DNA from: an uncultured Eubacteriales bacterium
Lineage (GTDB): Bacteria > Bacillota > Clostridia > Oscillospirales > CAG-272
NCBI GenBank assembly: GCA_905187695.1
Contig: CAJJIY010000052.1
Location: 1-6,750 of the forward strand
Reading direction: 5' to 3'
DNA length: 6,750 nucleotides
The position numbers were made by a program, and so were the translations under genes. The number at the start of each line of letters is the position of its first letter. Position 1 is the stretch's first letter. Shown in pieces: positions 1 through 5,004 of the stretch. Under the pieces are notes generated by a model. It was not told where the DNA came from. It did no database searches and was given only the letters and a program-made list of their open reading frames with translations.

Positions 1-342
1 GACCTCATACATCGTATCGGGATCCAGCCGATGTGATGCACTGAGGTCTTTTAACTTGACGGCTTGCGACAGGGACGGTATTACTTCCAAATCTTCCATG
101 ATGTCCACAAGCGCCAGTTGTTCTTCCTCGGTCAGATAGGATAACCGCTCGGCAGGCATCAATGCTATCTTGCCTTCATCCACCATATCAAGAAGCGGTG
201 GAACAAGGTTTGTCAGCCGGATATAGCGGAATACCATATCCCGGCTTTCCCCCATTGCCGCACCGACTTTTGCTGCGGAATCTGACTTTGTCGCAACTTG
301 CGACAAACTTTTTCCTCTGTGCTTGATCGCATCCAGTTTCAT
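1..342 (-). CDS. ParB/RepB/Spo0J-family partition protein, C-terminal remnant (partial, runs off left edge)
   Basis: The 114 visible residues, read from an ATG at 342, match the middle and C-terminal part of the ParB-like proteins found on clostridial plasmids and conjugative elements. They start at YKMKLDAIKHRGKSLSQV and continue with an HTH-type core (about residues 11-45, with GESRDMVFRYIRLTNL), then the helix LLDMVDEGKIALMPAERLSYL (about 50-70) and EEEQLALV. The family binds DNA and helps segregate or regulate mobile replicons. The N-terminal ParB domain, which normally precedes the YKMKL segment and carries the GHRR motif, is absent. The frame stays open upstream to a TAA near 459, but those residues are not ParB-like. 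The gene therefore looks 5'-truncated, probably a remnant or a rearranged copy. The C-terminus lies beyond the window. Family assignment is confident; functionality is doubtful. Confidence 0.75.
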   Translation of the reverse strand, partial: MKLDAIKHRGKSLSQVATKSDSAAKVGAAMGESRDMVFRYIRLTNLVPPLLDMVDEGKIALMPAERLSYLTEEEQLALVDIMEDLEVIPSLSQAVKLKDLSASHRLDPDTMYEV

Positions 343-374
343 TTTGTATTCTTGTCTATGGTTTCTTTCTTCAT
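339..374 (-). other. Possible 11-codon leader ORF coupled to the ParB fragment
   Basis: An ATG at 374 reads MKKETIDKNTK and stops at a TGA that overlaps the ATG of the ParB remnant (ATGA, 342 to 339). A good ribosome site, CGGAGG, lies 7 nt upstream. Together they would allow translation to start here and re-initiate at the ParB fragment. It could equally be the frameshifted start of a once-longer gene. Expression cannot be shown from sequence. Confidence 0.3.
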
Positions 375-378
375 AGAT

Positions 379-444
379 AATCCTCCGTTTGTTTCCCTGG
401 ATTTGACTGGCAGGTCTTTTCTGTTTTATTACAAACGGAGGATT
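379..444. repeat. Perfect 14-bp inverted repeat covering a ribosome site
   Basis: Positions 379-392 and 431-444 are exact reverse complements (ACAAACGGAGGATT in the right arm), separated by 38 bases. On a minus-strand transcript the second arm contains the CGGAGG ribosome site of the 11-codon ORF at 374. The hairpin would therefore sequester that site. This could be a translational control hairpin or simply the scar of a small inverted duplication. Confidence 0.6.
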
Positions 445-469
445 TTTCCTCACCGGTTAACCTCTTTTC

Positions 470-506
470 AACCACGCGACTATTGCGTGGTTTTCTTTTT
501 GCATTT
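470..506 (+). terminator. Intrinsic terminator, plus-strand orientation
   Basis: AACCACGC (470-477) pairs perfectly with GCGTGGTT (485-492) around a 7-nt loop, followed on the plus strand by a T-rich run to about 508. Read on the minus strand the stem is followed by GAAAAGAGG, so it is not a classical terminator for the operon that ends at 510. No plus-strand gene is visible to its left, so it may be a relic or act as a weak end or barrier between the modules. Confidence 0.6.
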
Positions 507-509
507 TTA

Positions 510-1586
510 TTAAAGGTAAACAGGCTTGCCCGTCGCAATGCTCTCGTAAACGGCATTCATAGCGCGAATGGTGTTTTTGTGCCAGGCCAGATTGATTTTG
601 GGCGTACGACGGGTGCGGATGTTTTCCACAAACTCATCCACCAACCCCACCCATTCGTCAAAATAGGTATACTGAATGGTATAGCGGTCGTTTGGTGCAC
701 CGTTGTGACAGACGTTCGGCCCGAACAGATCGGTCACAACCGAGCCGCGCTCACAGTTGGCGGTCATATAGACCTCCATGCGTTTGGGATATTTTTCCCA
801 GCCCGGACCCGGAACGGGGATCCGTTCTTCCATGTTGGACCAGGAAGGATCCAGCGAAAAGATCACGCCGTTCTTCATCCGGCCGACCACCGAAAGCATA
901 TCCTCCACTTCAATATCCGCCCGGAGGTTGGGGGCCTGTCGCGCAAACACAAATTCAAATTCACTCCCGGTCACCTCCCGGATCATATCAAAAATGTGCG
1001 GATGATCGCAAAGCGCACCGCCGCGGAAACGGGGGTTTCCGGCACAAAGCGACACGCGCTTTCCATAGGATTCTTCCGGCACGCCCTGCCACGGGAAAGC
1101 CCAGACCGGCGACAGTGTGGTGTTTCTGGCGTTGAAGGAATAGATCTTGCCCATTTTCCCGCTCTTGACCAGCTCCTTGAAACGGACGGTCACGGGGTTA
1201 TAGTGACATTCCAGCTCCACCTGACAGACAACACCGCTTTTCTTGACCAACTCTTCGATTTTTTCATATTCCTCCATATCAAAGGTCGGGATCTTCATGG
1301 AGAGAATATCAATGCCCCGCTCGGCGCAGAGCTTCATCTGTTCATAGTGACGGCTGTTGGCGGAAGCAATAACGACCGCCTCGATTTCGGGGTGAGCGTT
1401 CAGCATTTCCTCATCGCTGTTATAGCAAGGCACACCCGACACGGCGCGCAGAAAGTTTTCCCTGGCCGTTTCATTTTCGGTGGAGACAGCCACAAAGGAA
1501 AGCTTTGGGTTGTGCTGCAGGACATCGTAATATTTGCGGGTATGGCCGTGGGTCATGCTCATCATGGCGATTTTCAGTTTTTCCAT
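510..1586 (-). CDS. Gfo/Idh/MocA-family oxidoreductase
   Basis: This 358-residue protein has the usual length and layout of the NAD(P)-dependent Gfo/Idh/MocA sugar dehydrogenases. An N-terminal Rossmann domain spans about residues 1-120 and a C-terminal alpha/beta substrate domain follows. K98 in the SMKIP segment stands where the family's EKP lysine sits. FRGGALCDHPHIFD (187-200) carries the catalytic-type H197 with D194 and D200. The C-terminal end, ESIATGKPVYL, is typical of the family. The dinucleotide loop is unusual: the classic GxGxxG is replaced by MSMTHGHTRKYY (about 9-20), so cofactor binding is expected but not certain. There is no signal peptide, so it is cytoplasmic. The ATG at 1586 has a strong AAGGAGG site (1596-1602) overlapping the stop codon of the preceding gene, which supports coupled translation. 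It is the last gene of the operon. The substrate is unknown. Some members of this fold are NAD-dependent glycosidases (for example GH109), which remains an alternative to a simple dehydrogenase role. Confidence 0.88.
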   Translation of the reverse strand: MEKLKIAMMSMTHGHTRKYYDVLQHNPKLSFVAVSTENETARENFLRAVSGVPCYNSDEEMLNAHPEIEAVVIASANSRHYEQMKLCAERGIDILSMKIPTFDMEEYEKIEELVKKSGVVCQVELECHYNPVTVRFKELVKSGKMGKIYSFNARNTTLSPVWAFPWQGVPEESYGKRVSLCAGNPRFRGGALCDHPHIFDMIREVTGSEFEFVFARQAPNLRADIEVEDMLSVVGRMKNGVIFSLDPSWSNMEERIPVPGPGWEKYPKRMEVYMTANCERGSVVTDLFGPNVCHNGAPNDRYTIQYTYFDEWVGLVDEFVENIRTRRTPKINLAWHKNTIRAMNAVYESIATGKPVYL

Positions 1587-1600
1587 GTTTCTTTTCCTCC

Positions 1601-2293
1601 TTAGACGGTCAGGTTCCGGCCGTTTCCGGCCGATTCAAGCGTCCGCGCAAGAAGCACCGCAAGGCGCGCGGCCTCCCGGTTGTTTTCTTCACCCGTTTGG
1701 GGGTCTTTTGCAATTTCAAAGGCCTGACGGACCTGTGCGACCTCTTCCGGCAGCAATCCGTAAAGTTCAAAATCCACATCGGTATATTCGGCCGCATCCG
1801 CGCCGTACACATACAGCGAGGAAAGCGGGGTCTGCGAATCCATCGCCCGGTCGCAGGCCGTGCCGCGCGTGGTAATGATCTCATGCTTATCAATCACGCG
1901 GGAACCTTCCGGAAGCGTGGCGTCCAGCTCCAGCGTTACCACCGCGCCTGTATCGCTCTGTGCCAGCACACTGGCCGTCCCGCCGTTTTGAACGGCAAAC
2001 ACTTCGGTGATTTCAAATCCGCCGATAAAACGCGCCGTATCCAGTTCGCGCCGGATGACCGCCTCCAGTGAAGTAGTTCGCGGATTCAGGCTCATAATTT
2101 TAAAATGACTGATTGCGCCGACCGTGCCCGACTTCACCATTTGCCGCAGTTCGGTAAAGCGGCGCTCCTGTCGCCAGGGCAACAGCGCAAAAGCCTTTCC
2201 GTCCACCCAAACAGTGTCCTTTTCCAATACCGCTTTTTGGGAAACGGCGTACTTGTCCAGCAGAAAATCCAATTTTTTCTGTAATTTATCCAT
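1601..2293 (-). CDS. Short Gfo/Idh/MocA-like protein lacking the NAD-binding domain
   Basis: The 230-residue product resembles only the C-terminal half of Gfo/Idh/MocA enzymes. FTELRQMVKSGTVGAISHFK (46-65) aligns with the FKELVKSGKMGKIYSF part of its operon neighbour. LDTARFIGGFEITEVFAVQN (84-103) matches the family's D..R...G.. .EV.A stretch, and LARTLESAGNGRNLTV (215-230) is a family-style C-terminus. No Rossmann domain or glycine-rich loop precedes these parts; residues 1-45 are too short for one. At the position of the catalytic His, three residues before D85, there is R82. The protein therefore probably cannot act alone as a dehydrogenase; a subunit or substrate-binding partner for the full-length neighbour is plausible but inferred. 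The ATG overlaps the kinase stop codon by 8 bp, with an AAGGAGAAGAGG ribosome site. The frame is intact, so this looks like a maintained gene and not decay. Family assignment is moderate. Confidence 0.75.
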   Translation of the reverse strand: MDKLQKKLDFLLDKYAVSQKAVLEKDTVWVDGKAFALLPWRQERRFTELRQMVKSGTVGAISHFKIMSLNPRTTSLEAVIRRELDTARFIGGFEITEVFAVQNGGTASVLAQSDTGAVVTLELDATLPEGSRVIDKHEIITTRGTACDRAMDSQTPLSSLYVYGADAAEYTDVDFELYGLLPEEVAQVRQAFEIAKDPQTGEENNREAARLAVLLARTLESAGNGRNLTV

Positions 2294-3122
2294 GCTCCTC
2301 TTCTCCTTTCCATTCGATCCGATACGGAATCGATGAAACCGCGCCGGGGCGGGTCACACTGATACCGGAGGCACGCACGGCCGCCTGCGCCGCAGTTTCA
2401 AGATCAGCGCCCTCGGCCAGCATGGCCGCCAGCACGCCGTTAAAAGTATCGCCGGCACCGGTTGTGTCCACGGCTTTTCCCCGCGTGGCGGGGATGCTTT
2501 TTCCGCTCTCCCGCAGATAACAGCCGCGGCTGCCGCGCGTTTCAATCACATTCCGATATGCTTCCAGTCCCGCACATTCAAACTCGTTCGGGGTAAAAAG
2601 GGAAATCCGTTCCCTCAGTTCGGGGGAAAGCGGCCGTGCCGGCGCGGGATTGAGAATTACCGGTACGCCCGCAGTTCCGGCTGCCCGGGCAGCCGCCAGA
2701 TTTACCTCTTCAGGGGTTTCGTTATTCAAAAGCAGGATGTCCGCGTTCCGGATGGCTTTTGAAAAAGCGTCGGCGTCCGGAACCGTAAGCCGTGCCCCCT
2801 CATAGACCGTCACACGGTTTGCGCCCTCCCGATCGGTGAGAATGGCGGCAAAGGCCGTAGCTTCCTTCTTGGGGCACAGATGCGCGTCAATGCCCTCTTT
2901 TTCAAGAAACGCGGCAATATCCGCACACTCTTTTTCTCCCACGGCGGAGAGAAAGGAAACCGATGCGCCGGCTCTCGCGGCCGCCACCGCCGCATTAAAG
3001 CCCTTGCCGCCGTATTCTTCCCGCACACCGTGTGCCGGAACGGTCTCGCCTCCGGTATGAAACGCGTCCACCGAAAGAAACACCGAGCGGCCGACAATGC
3101 CGATGACCGCCACTTTCTTCAT
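2286..3122 (-). CDS. PfkB/ribokinase-family sugar kinase (atypical)
   Basis: The 278-residue protein phosphorylates a sugar or related compound with ATP, judging from the family. Visible motifs are YGGKGFNAAVAAARAGA (37-53), NNETPEE (133-139), LNPAPARPLSPELRERISLF (157-176), TPNE (177-180) and the PfkB signature DTTGAGDTFNG (219-229) with catalytic-type D225. ISVTRPGAVSSIP (254-266) is ribokinase-like. Compared with E. coli RbsK from memory, two sugar-contact positions near the N-terminus (Asn14 and Asp16) appear as Gly11 and Ser13. About 20 residues between TPNE and GSRG are missing, which largely explains the short length. Ribose is therefore an unlikely substrate and activity is not assured. 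It overlaps the SIS gene by 4 bp (ATGA) and the downstream gene by 8 bp, so it is part of a coupled operon. Family is confident, substrate unknown. Confidence 0.88.
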   Translation of the reverse strand: MKKVAVIGIVGRSVFLSVDAFHTGGETVPAHGVREEYGGKGFNAAVAAARAGASVSFLSAVGEKECADIAAFLEKEGIDAHLCPKKEATAFAAILTDREGANRVTVYEGARLTVPDADAFSKAIRNADILLLNNETPEEVNLAAARAAGTAGVPVILNPAPARPLSPELRERISLFTPNEFECAGLEAYRNVIETRGSRGCYLRESGKSIPATRGKAVDTTGAGDTFNGVLAAMLAEGADLETAAQAAVRASGISVTRPGAVSSIPYRIEWKGEEEHG

Positions 3123-3820
3123 AAGTGCTTGATCCTCCCCAGATATTTTCCCTCCAGCAGGATGTTATGCTCCCGGCCGCCTTCCACATTGCCGCTCTTG
3201 TACACCGGCAGCGTCGCACCGGCCGCGGCCGCTCTCCGGGCGCCTTCCATGAGGACGCTGTTCAGAATGAAGCAAAAGGCCATGGTGGAAAGTCCGCCCA
3301 TTTTGGCCTCTCCGATCTCCATGACGGCATCCCCATAGGGTACATGACAATCCAGGGGAAGATCCACATGCTCATGAAGGATGCCGCCCTTCGGGTAGTA
3401 ATCCGATGAAGAAACGCCCACCGTAAACACACCGGCCGCGCGGGCGGAATCTGCCACCTCCACCGGCACGCGGTTTTTCCCGGAAAGTGAAAAAACAAAG
3501 AGCAGATCCTTTTTTTCCACCCGATAGCGCCGGAAAATTTCCCCGCCGATACCCGAAAGTTTTTCCATCCGGCTGGATTTGGCCGCGCCGTTGTGCAGCA
3601 TCAGATCCGTATCCAGCATGGCCGAAACATTGGCGAGCCCCCCTGCGCGGTAAAAAGTATCCAGCGCCGGAATGTGCGAATGTCCGCACCCGAACACATG
3701 AATCAGCGCATCATTGCGGATGGCCGCGGCCACCCGGTCGGCAACCGCACTCATTTTTTCGGCTTCTTTTTCTTCGATCTCCCCGAAAAGCCGGGTGATC
3801 TTCTCGGCATAAGTTTTCAT
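3119..3820 (-). CDS. SIS-domain sugar-phosphate protein, UPF0309 type
   Basis: The 233-residue product is a cytoplasmic SIS (sugar isomerase) domain protein resembling the UPF0309 family. Motifs are LIHVFGCGHSHIPALDTFYR (39-58), GAAKSSRMEKLSG (78-90), the SIS phosphosugar loop FSLSGKNRVPVEVA (110-123), PYGDAVMEI (161-169), and the C-terminal block PVYKSGNVEGGREHN (205-219), which closely matches the family end. SIS proteins bind phosphosugars and act as isomerases, phosphosugar-cleaving enzymes or regulators; UPF0309 members have no function I can state firmly. Length fits the family. The gene overlaps the upstream hydrolase-like gene and the downstream kinase by 4 bp each (ATGA), so co-translation is likely. 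In this operon it may isomerise or process a phosphorylated sugar or amino sugar made by the kinase; that role is inference. Confidence 0.87.
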   Translation of the reverse strand: MKTYAEKITRLFGEIEEKEAEKMSAVADRVAAAIRNDALIHVFGCGHSHIPALDTFYRAGGLANVSAMLDTDLMLHNGAAKSSRMEKLSGIGGEIFRRYRVEKKDLLFVFSLSGKNRVPVEVADSARAAGVFTVGVSSSDYYPKGGILHEHVDLPLDCHVPYGDAVMEIGEAKMGGLSTMAFCFILNSVLMEGARRAAAAGATLPVYKSGNVEGGREHNILLEGKYLGRIKHL

Positions 3821-4857
3821 TTTTTCGCTTCCTTTTTCAGCACACGGGAAAAATTGGCGCCGATACGATCCCAGAGTTCCAGCGCGTTTTCCGCAGCCAC
3901 CACCGTACCGTAACCGCCCCGGTAGGTCCAGACTGCCAGTCTGTCCACGCCAAGCGATTCGTAAAGATCCACGGTCCGGTCGATCTGCGCAAAGTCAGCC
4001 GGGCGCTTGTTATAGCCCATCAGCCAGCGCTCGCTCTCCTTGCCGTACTTTTTGGCCATGGCCACCGTGCGTTCGGTAATTTCCCGGAAAAAGCTCTCCG
4101 GCAGCGACCAGTTGATGATGGTGGTGGAGAAAACATCGAAATAGGGGCAGGCAGCCACCATTTCCCAGTTGTCATAGCCTCGCTGTTCGGTAATATAATA
4201 GGTATTCATCGTGGCGTGCACACAGCAGGTGATCTCCAGCGCCGGATTCACTTCCTTGAGTGCCTTGGAACAGTCGGAGAGCGTTTTGAGTGCCTCGCGC
4301 CAACGGAACTGCTTGACATCGTCATTCATAAATTTCGGCATTTCATAGCCGTAATAATCAAGGAACTTGCGCTGACATTCCGGGCAACGGCAAGACCAGT
4401 CATCCCCCGCCCCGCCGGTGATGGAAGCATAGGCCTTGGGATAGGCATAGTGCGGCTCGTCCCAGAAAAAGCCGTCGATTTCCGTGTTTTTCGCCAACTT
4501 CAGGCACAGCCCCGTGAAATAATCACGAAAGGCGTTTGTATTGAAGCAGGCCGCGTTGAGGACCTCGCCGGTATAGGCCGAAACCTGCCGGTGATGAATG
4601 TTGTTCTGCAGGAACAGCAACACCTGCTCGCCGCCAAAGTATTTGCCGATTCCCCAGGTATCCGCAATGCACCGCAGCCCCACCTTGTGCGCCGTTTTGA
4701 TGATCTCGTTGATATTCGGAAACCAAAAATCCAGATCAAACTCGGTAAGTGCCAGGAGTACCGTGTCACACCCGTGCGCTTTCATTTCCAGGAAATCACG
4801 CTCGGCGTGCTCCACATAGTTCATGCCATAATAACTGACCGTTGTGTGTTTTGCCAT
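3817..4857 (-). CDS. TIM-barrel glycoside-hydrolase-like protein
   Basis: The 346-residue product looks like a (beta/alpha)8-barrel hydrolase-like protein. An early strand leads into DTVLLALTEFDLDFW (31-45), EIIKTAHKVGLRCIADTWGI (51-70) is a typical barrel helix and strand, and IDGFFWDEPHY (127-137) places D133 and E134 at a strand end where retaining glycosidases keep an acid. WSCRCPECQRKFLDYYGYEMP (154-174) has a C-x-C-x2-C cluster (C156, C158, C161) seen in several uncharacterised glycosidase-like families. VDRLAVWTYRGG (304-315) is a late barrel strand. No signal peptide is present, so it acts inside the cell. I could not assign a GH family. The start at 4857 is preferred over an in-frame ATG at 4896 because CATGAGGTG lies at the right distance, and the predicted promoter lies between the two. 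It is the first gene of the operon and overlaps the next by 4 bp. Confidence 0.75.
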   Translation of the reverse strand: MAKHTTVSYYGMNYVEHAERDFLEMKAHGCDTVLLALTEFDLDFWFPNINEIIKTAHKVGLRCIADTWGIGKYFGGEQVLLFLQNNIHHRQVSAYTGEVLNAACFNTNAFRDYFTGLCLKLAKNTEIDGFFWDEPHYAYPKAYASITGGAGDDWSCRCPECQRKFLDYYGYEMPKFMNDDVKQFRWREALKTLSDCSKALKEVNPALEITCCVHATMNTYYITEQRGYDNWEMVAACPYFDVFSTTIINWSLPESFFREITERTVAMAKKYGKESERWLMGYNKRPADFAQIDRTVDLYESLGVDRLAVWTYRGGYGTVVAAENALELWDRIGANFSRVLKKEAKK

Positions 4858-4861
4858 AAGA

Positions 4862-4867
4862 CACCTC
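4862..4867 (-). promoter_or_regulatory. Ribosome-binding site that fixes the start of the first operon gene
   Basis: On the minus strand GAGGTG lies 4 nt before the ATG at 4857. The alternative upstream ATG at 4896 lacks any purine-rich site and lies upstream of the predicted transcription start, so it is unlikely to be used. Confidence 0.6.
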
Positions 4868-4881
4868 ATGCTTTTTTCTTC

Positions 4882-4890
4882 ATTGTAACA
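4882..4890 (-). promoter_or_regulatory. Extended -10 promoter of the five-gene operon
   Basis: The minus strand reads TGTTACAAT, an extended -10 element (TGn plus TACAAT, one mismatch to TATAAT). The expected start point is near 4875, giving a leader of about 18 nt that still contains the GAGGTG ribosome site. No good -35 box is found 16-18 bp upstream, which suits an extended -10 or a regulated promoter. Confidence 0.45.
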
Positions 4891-4926
4891 TGGCATTTCA
4901 GCTCTTGTGCGTTTTCATGCCATTTC
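4889..4926. repeat. Paired 11-bp operator-like repeats
   Basis: CATGGCATTTC (4889-4899) and CATGCCATTTC (4916-4926) match at 10 of 11 positions and are 27 bp apart. Each contains ATGSCAT, which is itself symmetric about its middle base. The first copy overlaps the extended -10 of the operon; the second lies about 40-50 bp upstream of its predicted start. They are good candidates for binding sites of the divergent regulator; this is inferred from position and symmetry only. Confidence 0.4.
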
Positions 4927-4930
4927 TTTT

Positions 4931-4954
4931 TACACCGAAAAATATTTTGATGTA
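4931..4954. promoter_or_regulatory. Imperfect 24-bp palindrome, possible operator
   Basis: TACACCGAAAAA and TATTTTGATGTA form a dyad centred between 4942 and 4943 with 9 of 12 base pairs matching, including TACA/TGTA at the ends. It lies between the two divergent promoters. The AT-rich core makes part of the symmetry likely by chance. Confidence 0.3.
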
Positions 4955-4968
4955 TTTTAAAGACCGTA

Positions 4969-4998
4969 TTGACAACCTTTGCAGAAATCTGCTATACT
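4969..4998 (+). promoter_or_regulatory. Sigma-A-type promoter of the GntR/LacI regulator
   Basis: TTGACA (4969-4974), an 18-bp spacer and TATACT (4993-4998) are close to consensus. An A/T-rich block (about 4938-4960) lies upstream like an UP element. The expected start point, about 7 bp beyond the -10, falls at 5004-5006, on the ATG of the regulator. Confidence 0.75.
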
Positions 4999-5004
4999 TT
5001 GCTT

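Noticed and set aside
298..513. Plus-strand 71-codon frame rich in Phe
   Set aside because: Covers the ParB remnant antisense and the hairpin-rich spacer; no ribosome site, runs through the terminator.
371..556. Minus-strand 61-codon frame between operon and ParB remnant
   Set aside because: Starts inside the end of the Gfo/Idh gene without a ribosome site; basic, unordered sequence with no homology I recognise.
483..1604. Long plus-strand open frame (373 codons) opposite the Gfo/Idh gene
   Set aside because: Antisense shadow of a clear Gfo/Idh coding region; no ribosome site and no family resemblance.
2880..3338. Plus-strand open frame of 152 codons
   Set aside because: Antisense to the kinase and SIS genes, with low-complexity Arg/Ala/Pro content.
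4216..4950. Plus-strand open frame of 244 codons
   Set aside because: Antisense to the hydrolase-like gene and crossing its promoter; composition reflects the reverse of a real gene.
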